64,000 nt of DNA. Origin: Drosophila persimilis (Eukaryota; Arthropoda; Insecta; Diptera; Drosophilidae). This document shows positions 1-11,779 of the stretch, piece after piece. Both the position numbers and the translations under genes were made by a program. Numbering within the stretch: the stretch's first letter is position 1; the number at the start of each line of letters is the position of its first letter. Location: positions 1-64,000 of the forward strand of contig NW_020825510.1 in assembly GCF_003286085.1 (NCBI RefSeq), written 5' to 3'. Below the pieces are notes generated by a model. The model saw nothing but the letters and a program-made list of their open reading frames with translations. It had not been told where the DNA came from and ran no database searches.

Positions 1-1046
1 AGCTTTTGCGCAGAATGTCGTCGAGGTGCTGTGCAAATCCGGTGTCAATGTGGAGGTCCAAGGTCGAGGGCTGGGCCGAGAGCCAGTCAATGCACGCCTT
101 CCCTGGCTGTGGGAAGGCCTCGTGCGAGCCACCCATCTTCCTGGAGCTGAGTTACTATGGCACCTGTGCCGAGGAGCGCCCCATTGTGCTGGTGGGCCAA
201 GGCGTGACTTACGATGCTGGAGGATTGTGCCTGAAACAGAAACATGAGCTCTTCCATATGCGTGGCGACATGACCGGGGCCGCCGGTGTGGTGGCCTGTT
301 GTCGAGCTGTGGCTGGCCTGCGTTTACCGGTAAGTACTCAGGACAGAAATGATATCTCCTTGAATAATAATGCTGTTCTTAGGTCAACATTCGCGGCCTG
401 ATACCTCTTTGTGAAAACGTAGTGGGCTGCAATTCGGTCCGTACTGGGGACATGGTCAAGTCCATGAACGGCAAGACCATCGAGATCCAGTGCACCGATC
501 ACGAGGATGTACTGGTCCTGGCAGACGCCCTGCTGTATGCGCAAAACTTCTGTCCCAAGTGCATCATTGACGTCGGCACCTGCTCGGGCTACATGCGCCA
601 GGCCCTGGATGAGTCGGCTGCGGGGGTCTTTACCAACTCGGAGATCCTGTGGCAGCAGATCAAGCACGCCAGCATGCATACCGGAGATCGTGTGTGGCGC
701 TTCCCATTGTGGGAATATTACAGCAAGGCCGTGCGTGCCGGGGGACGCAGCGATGTGCAGAACTATGGCATTGACCGAGGTGGACGTCCCTGCAAGGCCG
801 CTGCCTTTCTCCGTGAGTTTGTGCCCTGTGGCCAGTGGATGTATATTGTGAGTATTGTGGGGCGCTTTGTTGGGGCGCAGATCTTATGGACTTTCTCCCT
901 CAAAGGATGCCACAAATGTTATGGTGACAAAGGGCTTCGAATACGAGTATCTGCGCAAGGGAATGGCCGGCCGCCCGACCCGAACACTGGTGGAGTTTAT
1001 TGCTCAGACGATTTGCAAGGATACGGCCCCACGTTTGGCCAAGTAA
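1..1046 (+). pseudogene. S-Lap-like leucyl aminopeptidase, copy D (partial, broken)
   Basis: This is the 3' part of an M17 aminopeptidase gene. Exon 1 remnant is 1-329, intron 330-382 (GT..AG), exon 2 383-847, intron 848-905, exon 3 906-1046 ending TAA. Exons 2 and 3 are open and match copies A and B closely. Exon 1 is cut by the window edge and frameshifted: an extra C near 59 moves the reading frame, and compensating changes occur near 100-115. It lacks start codon and N-terminus in this window, so I call it a pseudogene. If the palindrome extends left, the missing part may exist but would still be out of frame. It converges on TBC1D13 copy D. Confidence 0.85.
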
Positions 1047-1361
1047 TCAATGTTATATATATTTTTTACTGTGTTTTTTGACGATGCCACACACGAACAC
1101 AAAATTACACTTGAGCTATGATCACTCAATTTTACATATGTTTTCGCATTTTAATCTCCACACAAACACATGCGGCAAATTCGTTTATTATGAATTGTAA
1201 CGTATAAAACAGAGAAACAGCGCTAGTGTTCGATCTTTTGTTGGGTCCTAGGCTTCCAACTATTGAACATGATAACTAGACACTGTGGATTATTGCTTTG
1301 TCAGACTCTACCCGGAATCGGGTATTATATGTAATATCTGTGGTATCACTAAAAGTGAGTG
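1047..1361. other. Convergent intergenic region, copy D
   Basis: This lies between the stop of the aminopeptidase and the stop of TBC1D13 (minus). It is AT-rich with no ORF of note. The minus strand carries an AATAAA-type signal near 1185-1190, about 170 bp past the TBC1D13 stop. Copies C and D lack about 16 bp present next to the aminopeptidase stop in A and B. Confidence 0.6.
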
Positions 1362-2353
1362 CTACGCCAGGGAGACTGCATGAGTAATCACAACGTTTAT
1401 GTCAATGGGTGGATAGTTTTGCAGCAGCTTCACATTCGAGGCAAAGTCGTTCTCTAAAATTGCTTCCCTTTGGATTCTATAAATCAGTAAATACATCAGT
1501 AAATGCAAATGAATCAGTTCAAAGTCAGCGCATGCTTACAATATCATGGTTCAGCAGATTTTGATGAGAAAATTAAAGCGCTGCTCGTCCGAGAATACCT
1601 AATCCCAAATTCGCAGCACATCGGGCAGTGGAAACTCCTGCGAGAGCAGGAGGGTGAGCCACCTGAAGCTGTAGTACTGCGGAGGCAGCTCTTGGCTCTT
1701 CAGATGCTATATCTTTAGTCTTCAGCATGTTAGATAGCAGGCCCATCATGAACTTTATACCACCCTCCGCATCGTCCAGAGTCTTGATGAAGAAGTCGCG
1801 TATCTCGCTCATTAGAGCCGTGAAGCAGAAGAAACAGTCTGCCTCCGCGTGGGCGCGGTACGAGAGATCCGGATCCGAGGCCATCACATAGTAGATGGGT
1901 CCGACAATCTCATTCTTGCCCTGTACGTAACAGGGCCATGTCATTGAAGAATGTGTTCCAGGCGCTTTCTGGCCCCTCGCTAAGCGGATGATCTTGTAGG
2001 CCAACGCCCCTTGAATCAACAGCGACGTCCCCGTCCCCGTCGCCTTCTCCAGCTCCATTGCAGCTGTGTCCCGGGGGAGTACCAATTCCTCAATGAACTG
2101 CTGGTACAGGGCACGCTTCTGGGCCAGCGTGGTCGTCCAACTGCTGCGTCTTGGTCCCAAGTAGCCCAACAGCAGTTTCCAGCTGAGTGCACGGAAGCTT
2201 TGTACATCGGGCACACCTGTGGATTGGATTGGATTCATGTCCATGAATTACTACGCCTATCAGAAGTGTGATATCCCACCATTAAACGTCAGTCTGCGCA
2301 GCTCCTTTAGGTCAACCACATCCTGGGCCAGCGCATCATCGAACTCTTTTACA
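1362..2353 (-). pseudogene. TBC1D13-like Rab GAP pseudogene, copy D
   Basis: Inverted partner of copy C with the same lesions: an internal deletion removing the segment after the Trp-Asn-Thr-Phe-Phe-Asn-Asp motif, a frameshift before the Phe-Arg-Trp-Leu-Thr-Leu-Leu-Leu motif, an in-frame TAG after Trp-Asp, and a TGA a few codons later. The last exon (stop at 1362-1364) and its intron are still recognisable. Family knowledge: TBC1D13 is a Rab GTPase-activating protein, and this fragment cannot encode one. Confidence 0.85.
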
Positions 2354-2913
2354 CTGAAAGATACAGGGGGGGATAACAATCTTTTTTTCTTAATTCCCGA
2401 AAACACGTCACATTTTTGTGTCGTCCATACCGCGCCTTGAAAATGGACATGCTTTGGCTGTATGCGGGCGAGGATCTCAGTTTGCTCCATGCAGGGACAG
2501 TCGCTTTGCAATGATGTGGACTGGACTTATATTATTGCTTTGTTGTCATCCAGCCAGCTGCATTATTGCTTTTTCCAATACAGTTCGAAGCAGAAACAAT
2601 TTTGATATTCCGTCGAATATTTTTAGATATCTAGATCTCTCAGCCCTGCCCACATAATTTTATCCGATTAATGAATCAATTTTCTACTTAACTGTCTTGT
2701 TTTAAATACTTGACTTTAATTGTTTTTGCCTCAATTTTGGTTCCTCAACAACAATATATGTATCTGAAAACCCGAACTTAGCCCTCTTAAGCCCCCTCTA
2801 TTTAAATAGTTCAAATACTGGAGGTAAATGACGGAAAATATTAACGATTGTAAATTCTTCTTGTAGACTCATGCTACCTTTCCTCTGAACTTAAAAAAAA
2901 AAAACACTATATC
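2354..2913. other. TBC1D13 upstream region, copy D
   Basis: Possible 5' exon of TBC1D13 (minus, around 2430-2510) followed by AT-rich upstream DNA up to a 12-A tract (2893-2904) and the BEL1 remnant. No other gene seen. The A-tract is the homologue of the site where helentron H4 inserted in copy A. Confidence 0.5.
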
Positions 2914-5332
2914 TGTTCAGCCACAGACATGTAAATCGGAGTCGAGCATTACTACTCGCTGCTGCTACCAGATCAACAGCTAAGCTGGGATGGATTGTGG
3001 CAGGAAAAGTCAAATCTGCCCACAATTCCTCACCCATTTGTGCAACGGGAGTAAACGAGCTCATGGAAAGATTCTGCACTCTGGACAATCTAGAGACGGA
3101 AGACAAACCACGCACTCCAGTGGAAGCACGGTGTGAAGCTCATTTTATAGAAAATCTTCAGACAGCTTCAGACGGCCGTTTTATTGTAAAGCTCCTATTT
3201 TCCGAATAGGTTTCGTTGGAAACCGCAACAAAAAGATTCCTAGCGTTGGAGCGGCGAAGCTCAACAGAAACTTGGAAGAGTTATGTGGACTTCATGGAAG
3301 AGTATGAAGGACTAGGACATATGAAGATTGAGCCAGCATCAAAAGTTCCCAAAAGGCACTACTTCATTCCACATCATTGTGTACTCAAACCTGAGAGCAC
3401 CACCACAAAGCTTCGGGTAGTATTCGATGCCTCATGCAAATCAACAAGCGGGAAATCTTTGAACGACATTCTGCAGGCTGGACCCACCGTTCAGAGCGAA
3501 CTTATGTCCATTCATAAGTACGTATTCACAGCGGACATAGAAAAGATGTACCGGCAAGTGTGGATGAATCCGGAGGATCAATTCCATCAGATGATAGTCT
3601 GGAGAAGCAATCCATCCGAAGAGATCAGGTACTATCGCCTGAAAACAGTAACATATGGGACAACAGCTGCTCCGTTCCTAGCAACGAAATGTCTGGATCA
3701 TTTGGCAATACAATACAAAGACAGACTACCAGTAGGATCAACAACATTAAAAACAGATTTCTATGTTGACGACTGTCTAACTGGAGCAAACACGATTTCA
3801 GAGGCAATTCATGCTCGACAAGAACTAAATAAGATATTTCTACCGTCCGGATTCAAATTGCGCAAGTGGTGCTCCAACAATGAGCAACTTCTCCAAGGAA
3901 TCCCCAAAGAGGATATTGTAACCGATGTAAAATTAGGAGAGACACTAGAGCACTACAGCGTGAAAACTCAGGGTCTCATCTGGATGCCGAAGAAGGATAC
4001 ATTGTGTGGACGAACACAGAAAAGCCAGGCTACACGCATCACCAAACGGGTGGTATGTTCCGAACTGGCCCAAATCTTTGACTCTTTGCACCGGTGGTAG
4101 TAAAGGCAAAAATCTTCATGCAACAACTTTGGGAGCTCAAACTGGATTGGGATAACGAATTACCATTACAACACCAAACCGAATGGAAAGAATACCGGGA
4201 CGACTTACAAACATTGAACAAAATGCAAATTCCCCGGCATATCTACGATGGTAAAATTCCAGTTACCCAAGAACTCCATAAGTTTGTAGATGCATCAGAA
4301 CGAGCATATGGCGCAGCAGTATATGTACGCGCTACATACAAAAACAACCAAGTGTCAGTAAGACTGCTCTGTTCGAAATCACGTGTGGCGCCGACAGCCA
4401 AACAATCACTACCACTGTTAGAACTTTGTGCTGCAGTGAGCTCACAATCCGAGTCCGACAGGATCTGCACATGGACATTACAACGGTTTCAGGATGGTTT
4501 TGGAGTGATTCCACCGTTGTTTTATCCTGGATAAACGCATCGTCATCAACATACCATACCTTTGTGGCAAATCGAATAGCCAAAATCCAGGCATTAACAA
4601 ATCAGTCAAAATGGCGTCACGACGTGTCATCGGCCAACAACGCAGCCGATGTCCTGTCGAGAGGAATCGCATTGTGGTGCTCAAGCATTAAGGGCAATCG
4701 CAAGACAACAATATTGGATTATCAATGACAAGACAATGGCTAGAAGCATCATCCACAGCTGTGTTAGATGCACCAAGGCTAGACCAAAGCTGATACACCA
4801 GATCATGGGCAATCTCCTAGCACAACGAGTCACACAAGCACGCCCGTTTCTTAATGTAGGCGTCGACTACTGTGGACCAATCTCGATCCACCATAAGATC
4901 CGAGGCAAAAGACCCGATAAGGCGTACATCGCCGTGTTTTGCTACTTTTCCACAAAGGCAGTACACCTGGAGCTGGTAAGCGACCTGACCACAGATGCAT
5001 TCTTGGCCGCCCTGCGTCGATTCTTAAGCAGACGTGGGAAGTGCCAAACTATTCATTGCGACAATGCAACGAACTTTGTGGGTGCAAACAACCAGCTTAA
5101 AGAATTAGAAGACTCTATATTCAGCTCAAAGGCAAGTGCTCTGATCACGAATCATTGCAACAAAAAGCAAGTGGATTTTAAATTCATTCCTCCCAGGGCT
5201 CCATCGTTTGGCGGCCTCTGGGAAGCGGCGGTAAAATCAGCAAAAAAGCTGTTGATAACAACCACCAACACAGCCTCATTGACATTTGAAGAACTAAACA
5301 CAGTGATAATCCAAATTGAAGCAATTCTCAAA
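2914..5332 (+). mobile_element. BEL1 (BEL/Pao) retrotransposon fragment, copy D
   Basis: It begins with about 20 bp of LTR start (TGTTCAGCCACAGACATG, 2914-2931) fused directly to pol, so gag, protease and most of the 5' LTR are deleted. From about 2985 it encodes the start of Pao-type RT, then the RT core with a Tyr-Val-Asp-Asp motif near 3762-3773, an RNase H remnant with Trp-Ser-Asp near 4503, and an integrase HHCC/DDE region 4649-5332 (Asp in a Val-Asp-Tyr-Cys-Gly-Pro context near 4864, Asp in Cys-Asp-Asn-Ala near 5059, Glu near 5222). Frameshifts lie near 4087 (RT/RNase H) and near 4640, where connecting sequence is missing. An extra deletion near 3205 breaks RT. It cannot function. Confidence 0.85.
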
Positions 5333-5445
5333 TCTCGACCCATCACTCCAATGTCAAATGATCCCACTGATACAACAGCGCTCACCCCAGGACACTTCTT
5401 GATTGGTGAACCATTGACAACGCCTCCTGACGTCAATTTGATCAA
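5333..5445. other. Palindrome spacer (single-copy loop)
   Basis: About 113 bp separate the arms. The sequence is BEL1 pol downstream of the integrase core, read on the plus strand (same register as 30,960-31,075 minus). The break therefore lies inside one BEL1 copy and the right arm begins in the same region in opposite orientation. A short loop of this kind is expected from fold-back repair or intra-element inverted duplication. Confidence 0.9.
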
Positions 5446-7879
5446 TTTGAGAATTGCTTCAATTTCGATTATCACTGTGTTTAGTTCTTCAAATGTCAAT
5501 GAGGCTGTGTTGGTGGTTGTTATCAACAGCTTTTTTGCTGATTTTACCGCCGCTTCCCAGAGGCCGCCAAACGATGGAGCCCTGGGAGGAATGAATTTAA
5601 AATCCACTTGCTTTTTGTTGCAATGATTCGTGATCAGAGCACTTGCCTTTGAGCTGAATATAGAGTCTTCTAATTCTTTAAGCTGGTTGTTTGCACCCAC
5701 AAAGTTCGTTGCATTGTCGCAATGAATAGTTTGGCACTTCCCACGTCTGCTTAAGAATCGACGCAGGGCGGCCAAGAATGCATCTGTGGTCAGGTCGCTT
5801 ACCAGCTCCAGGTGTACTGCCTTTGTGGAAAAGTAGCAAAACACGGCGATGTACGCCTTATCGGGTCTTTTGCCTCGGATCTTATGGTGGATCGAGATTG
5901 GTCCACAGTAGTCGACGCCTACATTAAGAAACGGGCGTGCTTGTGTGACTCGTTGTGCTAGGAGATTGCCCATGATCTGGTGTATCAGCTTTGGTCTAGC
6001 CTTGGTGCATCTAACACAGCTGTGGATGATGCTTCTAGCCATTGTCTTGTCATTGATAATCCAATATTGTTGTCTTGCGATTGCCCTTAATGCTTGAGCA
6101 CCACAATGCGATTCCTCTCGACAGGACATCGGCTGCGTTGTTGGCCGATGACACGTCGTGACGCCATTGTGACTGATTTGTTAATGCCTGGATTTTGGCT
6201 ATTCGATTTGCCACAAAGGTATGGTATGTTGATGACGATGCGTTTATCCAGGATAAAACAACGGTGGAATCACTCCAAAACCATCCTGAAACCGTTGTAA
6301 TGTCCATGTGCAGATCCTGTCGGACTCGGTTTGTGAGCTCACTGCAGCACAAAGTTCTAACAGTGGTAGTGATTGTTTGGCTGTCGGCGCCACACGTGAT
6401 TTCGAACAGAGCAATCTTACTGACACTTGGTTGTTTTTGTATGTAGCGCGTACATATACTGCTGCGCCATATGCTCGTTCTGATGCATCTACAAACTTAT
6501 GGAGTTCTTGGGTAACTGGAATTTTACCATCGTAGATATGCCGGGGAATTTGCATTTTGTTCAATGTTTGTAAGTCGTCCCGGTATTCTTTCCATTCGGT
6601 TTGGTGTTGTAATGGTAATTCGTTATCCCAATCCAGTTTGAGCTCCCAAAGTTGTTGCATGAAGATTTTTGCCTTTACTACCACCGGTGCAAAGAGTCAA
6701 AGATTTGGGCCAGTTCGGAACATACCACCCGTTTGGTGATGCGTGTAGCCTGGCTTTTCTGTGTTCGTCCACACAATGTATCCTTCTTCGGCATCCAGAT
6801 GAGACCCTGAGTTTTCACGCTGTAGTGCTCTAGTGTCTCTCCTAATTTTACATCGGTTACAATATCCTCTTTGGGGATTCCTTGGAGAAGTTGCTCATTG
6901 TTGGAGCACCACTTGCGCAATTTGAATCCGGACGGTAGAAATATCTTATTTAGTTCTTGTCGAGCATGAATTGCCTCTGAAATCGTGTTTGCTCCAGTTA
7001 GACCGTCGTCAACATAGAAATCTGTTTTTAATGTTGTTGATCCTACTGGTAGTCTGTCTTTGTATTGTATTGCCAAATGATCCAGACATTTCGTTGCTAG
7101 GAACGGAGCAGCTGTTGTCCCATATGTTACTGTTTTCAGGCGATAGTACCTGATCTCTTCGGATGGATTGCTTCTCCAGACTATCATCTGATGGAATTGA
7201 TCCTCCGGATTCATCCACACTTGCCGGTACATCTTTTCTATGTCCGCTGTGAATACGTACTTATGAATGGACATAAGTTCGCTCTGAACGGTGGGTCCAG
7301 CCTGCAGAATGTCGTTCAAAGATTTCCCGCTTGTTGATTTGCATGAGGCATCGAATACTACCCGAAGCTTTGTGGTGGTGCTCTCAGGTTTGAGTACACA
7401 ATGATGTGGAATGAAGTAGTGCCTTTTGGGAACTTTTGATGCTGGCTCAATCTTCATATGTCCTAGTCCTTCATACTCTTCCATGAAGTCCACATAACTC
7501 TTCCAAGTTTCTGTTGAGCTTCGCCGCTCCAACGCTAGGAATCTTTTTGTTGCGGTTTCCAACGACTCCCCCAGGGCTGAAGGGTGTTCGGAAAATAGGA
7601 GCTTTACAATAAAACGGCCGTCTGAAGCTGTCTGAAGATTTTCTATAAAATGAGCTTCACACCGTGCTTCCACTGGAGTGCGTGGTTTGTCTTCCGTCTC
7701 TAGATTGTCCAGAGTGCAGAATCTTTCCATGAGCTCGTTTACTCCCGTTGCACAAATGGGTGAGGAATTGTGGGCAGATTTGACTTTTCCTGCCACAATC
7801 CATCCCAGCTTAGCTGTTGATCTGGTAGCAGCAGCGAGTAGTAATGCTCGACTCCGATTTACATGTCTGTGGCTGAACA
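5446..7879 (-). mobile_element. BEL1 (BEL/Pao) retrotransposon fragment, copy C
   Basis: Right-arm partner of BEL1-D. The longest open part is 6678-7796 (RT, with Tyr-Val-Asp-Asp near 7005-7016), followed by RNase H fragments 6050-6684 and integrase 5446-6129. It carries the same ancestral lesions as the other copies: 5' LTR remnant joined to pol at 7862-7879, frameshift at the RT/RNase H border near 6690, and loss of sequence between RNase H and integrase near 6115. It lacks env and 3' LTR because the palindrome centre cuts it. Confidence 0.85.
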
Positions 7880-8438
7880 GATATAGTGTTTTTTTTTTTA
7901 AGTTCAGAGGAAAGGTAGCATGAGTCTACAAGAAGAATTTACAATCGTTAATATTTTCCGTCATTTACCTCCAGTATTTGAACTATTTAAATAGAGGGGG
8001 CTTAAGAGGGCTAAGTTCGGGTTTTCAGATACATATATTGTTGTTGAGGAACCAAAATTGAGGCAAAAACAATTAAAGTCAAGTATTTAAAACAAGACAG
8101 TTAAGTAGAAAATTGATTCATTAATCGGATAAAATTATGTGGGCAGGGCTGAGAGATCTAGATATCTAAAAATATTCGACGGAATATCAAAATTGTTTCT
8201 GCTTCGAACTGTATTGGAAAAAGCAATAATGCAGCTGGCTGGATGACAACAAAGCAATAATATAAGTCCAGTCCACATCATTGCAAAGCGACTGTCCCTG
8301 CATGGAGCAAACTGAGATCCTCGCCCGCATACAGCCAAAGCATGTCCATTTTCAAGGCGCGGTATGGACGACACAAAAATGTGACGTGTTTTCGGGAATT
8401 AAGAAAAAAAGATTGTTATCCCCCCCTGTATCTTTCAG
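7880..8438. other. TBC1D13 upstream region, copy C, with T-tract empty site
   Basis: An 11-T tract at 7889-7899 is the uninterrupted version of the helentron H4 insertion site in copy A. The rest is AT-rich, followed by a possible 5' exon (8281-8370) and a polypyrimidine tract ending in TTTCAG at 8438. No independent gene. Confidence 0.7.
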
Positions 8439-9431
8439 TGTAAAAGAGTTCGATGATGCGCTGGCCCAGGATGTGGTTGACCTAAAGGAGCTGCGCAGAC
8501 TGACGTTTAATGGTGGGATATCACACTTCTGATAGGCGTAGTAATTCATGGACATGAATCCAATCCAATCCACAGGTGTGCCCGATGTACAAAGCTTCCG
8601 TGCACTCAGCTGGAAACTGCTGTTGGGCTACTTGGGACCAAGACGCAGCAGTTGGACGACCACGCTGGCCCAGAAGCGAGCCCTGTACCAGCAGTTCATT
8701 GAGGAATTGGTACTCCCCCCGGGACACAGCTGCAATGGAGCTGGAGAAGGCGACGGGGACGGGGACGTCGCTGTTGATTCAAGGGGCGTTGGCCTACAAG
8801 ATCATCCGCTTAGCGAGGGGCCAGAAAGCGCCTGGAACACATTCTTCAATGACATGGCCCTGTTACGTACAGGGCAAGAATGAGATTGTCGGACCCATCT
8901 ACTATGTGATGGCCTCGGATCCGGATCTCTCGTACCGCGCCCACGCGGAGGCAGACTGTTTCTTCTGCTTCACGGCTCTAATGAGCGAGATACGCGACTT
9001 CTTCATCAAGACTCTGGACGATGCGGAGGGTGGTATAAAGTTCATGATGGGCCTGCTATCTAACATGCTGAAGACTAAAGATATAGCATCTGAAGAGCCA
9101 AGAGCTGCCTCCGCAGTACTACAGCTTCAGGTGGCTCACCCTCCTGCTCTCGCAGGAGTTTCCACTGCCCGATGTGCTGCGAATTTGGGATTAGGTATTC
9201 TCGGACGAGCAGCGCTTTAATTTTCTCATCAAAATCTGCTGAACCATGATATTGTAAGCATGCGCTGACTTTGAACTGATTCATTTGCATTTACTGATGT
9301 ATTTACTGATTTATAGAATCCAAAGGGAAGCAATTTTAGAGAACGACTTTGCCTCGAATGTGAAGCTGCTGCAAAACTATCCACCCATTGACATAAACGT
9401 TGTGATTACTCATGCAGTCTCCCTGGCGTAG
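8439..9431 (+). pseudogene. TBC1D13-like Rab GAP pseudogene, copy C
   Basis: Exon ending at FNG, intron with GT..CCACAG boundary (8513-8575), then the TBC domain start (Val-Pro-Asp-Val-Gln-Ser-Phe-Arg-Ala-Leu-Ser-Trp-Lys). Compared with A and B, about 200 bp is deleted at about 8852, removing the segment between Phe-Asn-Asp and the Gly-Leu-Gly-Tyr-Val-Gln-Gly-Met motif. Downstream it shares with all copies a frameshift near 9085, TAG after Trp-Asp near 9193, and TGA near 9238. The last exon (9317-9431) is readable to a TAG stop. Identity with TBC1D13 rests on the order of conserved motifs. Confidence 0.85.
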
Positions 9432-9748
9432 CACTCACTTTTAGTGATACCACAGATATTACATATAATACCCGATTCCGGGTAGAGTCTGACAAAGCAA
9501 TAATCCACAGTGTCTAGTTATCATGTTCAATAGTTGGAAGCCTAGGACCCAACAAAAGATCGAACACTAGCGCTGTTTCTCTGTTTTATACGTTACAATT
9601 TCATAATAAACGAATTTGCCGCATGTGTTTGTGTGGAGATTAAAAATGCGAAAACATATGTAAAATTGAGTGATCATAGCTCAAGTGTAATTTTGTGTTC
9701 GTGTGTGGCATCGTCAAAAAACACAGTAAAAAATATATATAACATTGA
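9432..9748. other. Convergent intergenic region, copy C
   Basis: Space between TBC1D13 (plus) and aminopeptidase (minus) stops. It contains AATAAA near 9604 on the plus strand and an AT-rich run at 9720-9745. It lacks the ~16 bp found at 36,645-36,661 in copy A. Confidence 0.6.
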
Positions 9749-11323
9749 TTACTTGGCCAAACGTGGGGCCGTATCCTTGCAAATCGTCTGAGCAATAAAC
9801 TCCACCAGTGTTCGGGTCGGGCGGCCGGCCATTCCCTTGCGCAGATACTCGTATTCGAAGCCCTTTGTCACCATAACATTTGTGGCATCCTTTGAGGGAG
9901 AAAGTCCATAAGATCTGCGCCCCAACAAAGCGCCCCACAATACTCACAATATACATCCACTGGCCACAGGGCACAAACTCACGGAGAAAGGCAGCGGCCT
10001 TGCAGGGACGTCCACCTCGGTCAATGCCATAGTTCTGCACATCGCTGCGTCCCCCGGCACGCACGGCCTTGCTGTAATATGCCCACAATGGGAAGCGCCA
10101 CACACGATCTCCGGTATGCATGCTGGCGTGCTTGATCTGCTGCCACAGGATCTCCGAGTTGGTAAAGACCCCCGCAGCCGACTCATCCAGGGCCTGGCGC
10201 ATGTAGCCCGAGCAGGTGCCGACGTCAATGATGCACTTGGGACAGAAGTTTTGCGCATACAGCAGGGCGTCTGCCAGGACCAGTACATCCTCGTGATCGG
10301 TGCACTGGATCTCGATGGTCTTGCCGTTCATGGACTTGACCATGTCCCCAGTACGGACCGAATTGCAGCCCACTACGTTTTCACAAAGAGGTATCAGGCC
10401 GCGAATGTTGACCTAAGAACAGCATTATTATTCAAGGAGATATCATTTCTGTCCTGAGTACTTACCGGTAAACGCAGGCCAGCCACAGCTCGACAACAGG
10501 CCACCACAACGGCGGCCCCGGTCATGTCGCCACGCATATGGAAGAGCTCATGTTTCTGTTTCAGGCACAATCCTCCAGCATCGTAAGTCACGCCTTGGCC
10601 CACCAGCACAATGGGGCGCTCCTCGGCACAGGTGCCAGTAGTAACTCAGCTCCAGGAAGATGGGTGGCTCGCACGAGGCCTTCCCACAGCCAGGAAGGCG
10701 TGCATTGACTGGCTCTCGGCCCAGCCCTCGACCTTGACCTCCACATTGACACCGGATTTGCACAGCACCTCGACGACATTCTGCGCAAAAGCTGTGGGTG
10801 TGAGGAGGTTGGAGGGCATCTCCTGCAGCTGTCTCGTCAGGTTCTGGGCCTTCTGGCCTTCTGCAGATCAATGCGCCATCCTTCGAGGTCGCAGACCTCG
10901 TCTTTTCCTGCGTATAAGTCCAGCGACGGCACTGGAATCCTGTTCTGTGGGTTACGCAGCTCCTGGTAGAGCCAGATGCCCAATGCGGCCCCCTCGGCGG
11001 CGGACTCAGCGTGGCCGCAGTTTCCAACTTCGATTCTGTCGGTGTCCAGCTCGGCCAGGATACGGCAGGCGGCGGACACGGAGCGACGGATCGCCTCCTT
11101 CTGTTCGTCGAGCACCTCGTAGGGATTGTAGCCGAGGCACTCCTTGCCGAGGCCGACCACAGCCACCACAGAGTAATAGGGGATGCGCTCTGGCTCGATC
11201 GCGAAGATAAGGCGAGCCTCGTCCCGCTTGGGCATGGGTCCGGACATGCGGAGGACCTCTAGCAATCGGCCGGCAGTCTTCTGGACATTGTACCGCCAAC
11301 CGGCCGCGGTGAGGACGCCAGCA
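9749..11323 (-). pseudogene. S-Lap-like leucyl aminopeptidase, copy C (5'-truncated)
   Basis: Exon 3 is 9749-9889, exon 2 9948-10412, exon 1 remnant from 10466. Exons 2 and 3 are open with intact GT..AG introns. Exon 1 is broken: an extra A near 10634 and a missing G near 10683 shift the frame, there is further change near 10845-10860, and at about 11323 the gene jumps into sequence normally ~550 bp upstream. That deletion removes the start codon, targeting peptide and promoter. Several replacements relative to A and B (Phe to Ile, Gly to Asp, Glu to Gly in the N-terminal domain) suggest relaxed constraint. Confidence 0.88.
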
Positions 11324-11765
11324 AAGCCTTTTCGTCCTATGAGCGTCCTTGATGAGCACCTAGATATCAGAGACCATGAAAGCTAGAGCAACCAAATTGT
11401 ATATCCAGACACCTGGACCCGTCCGCCCCCACAAAGACCAAAAATCTGTGGCATTCACAATTAACGCAGAATCGTAGAGAACGCCATATTTACTAGACTG
11501 TCAAATGTGGATGAGATCGGATCGTTATTATAGCCATAACGACCAAATCGCCTTCCACGCGCTTACTCATTCTCTCTCGATCTCTCTATCCATCTCACAC
11601 ACTCTTTCTCGTGCAGTGTGTTCGCTCTGGCGGAGGGAAGCGAGACAGAACGGCGGGCTTGTGTGTAAGAAAGAGAGAGAGGGAGAAAAGTTCCACTCTC
11701 CTATCTCATGACAAGTGCGAGCATAATTCAGAGTTCATTTCGTTCCCGCTCGTTAAAGAATCTTT
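11324..11765. repeat. Old, diverged helentron fragment, copy C
   Basis: Weak but ordered similarity to the full helentrons: the 'agagcaaccaaat' segment near 11389, the 'cgcccccacaaag' segment near 11427, the 'cgcagaatcgtagagaa' segment near 11464, the 'gatcggatcgttattata' segment near 11514, and a pyrimidine-rich then CTCTGGCGGAGG stretch near 11567-11636. No terminal hairpin remains. It recurs at the same place in copies A and B, so it predates the amplification. Confidence 0.65.
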
Positions 11766-11779
11766 TTTGTATAAGTGGG

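Larger units (their letters stand above)
1..10795. repeat. Large palindrome (inverted repeat), left arm cut by window start
   Basis: Positions 1-5332 are the reverse complement of 5446-10795. Paired positions sum to 10,778 near the centre and 10,795 farther out. The 17 nt change comes from an indel near 3,205. Each arm carries part of BEL1, the TBC1D13 pseudogene and an aminopeptidase pseudogene. The arms differ by several indels and substitutions (near 3,205, in aminopeptidase exon 1, and at 717 versus 10,080), so this is not a trivial read fold-back. The palindrome probably continues to the left of the window. Confidence 0.95.

Noticed and set aside
11011-11262. Plus-strand ORFs opposite aminopeptidase exon 1 (also 37820-38445 and 52343-52968)
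   Set aside because: Antisense shadows of a GC-rich exon.
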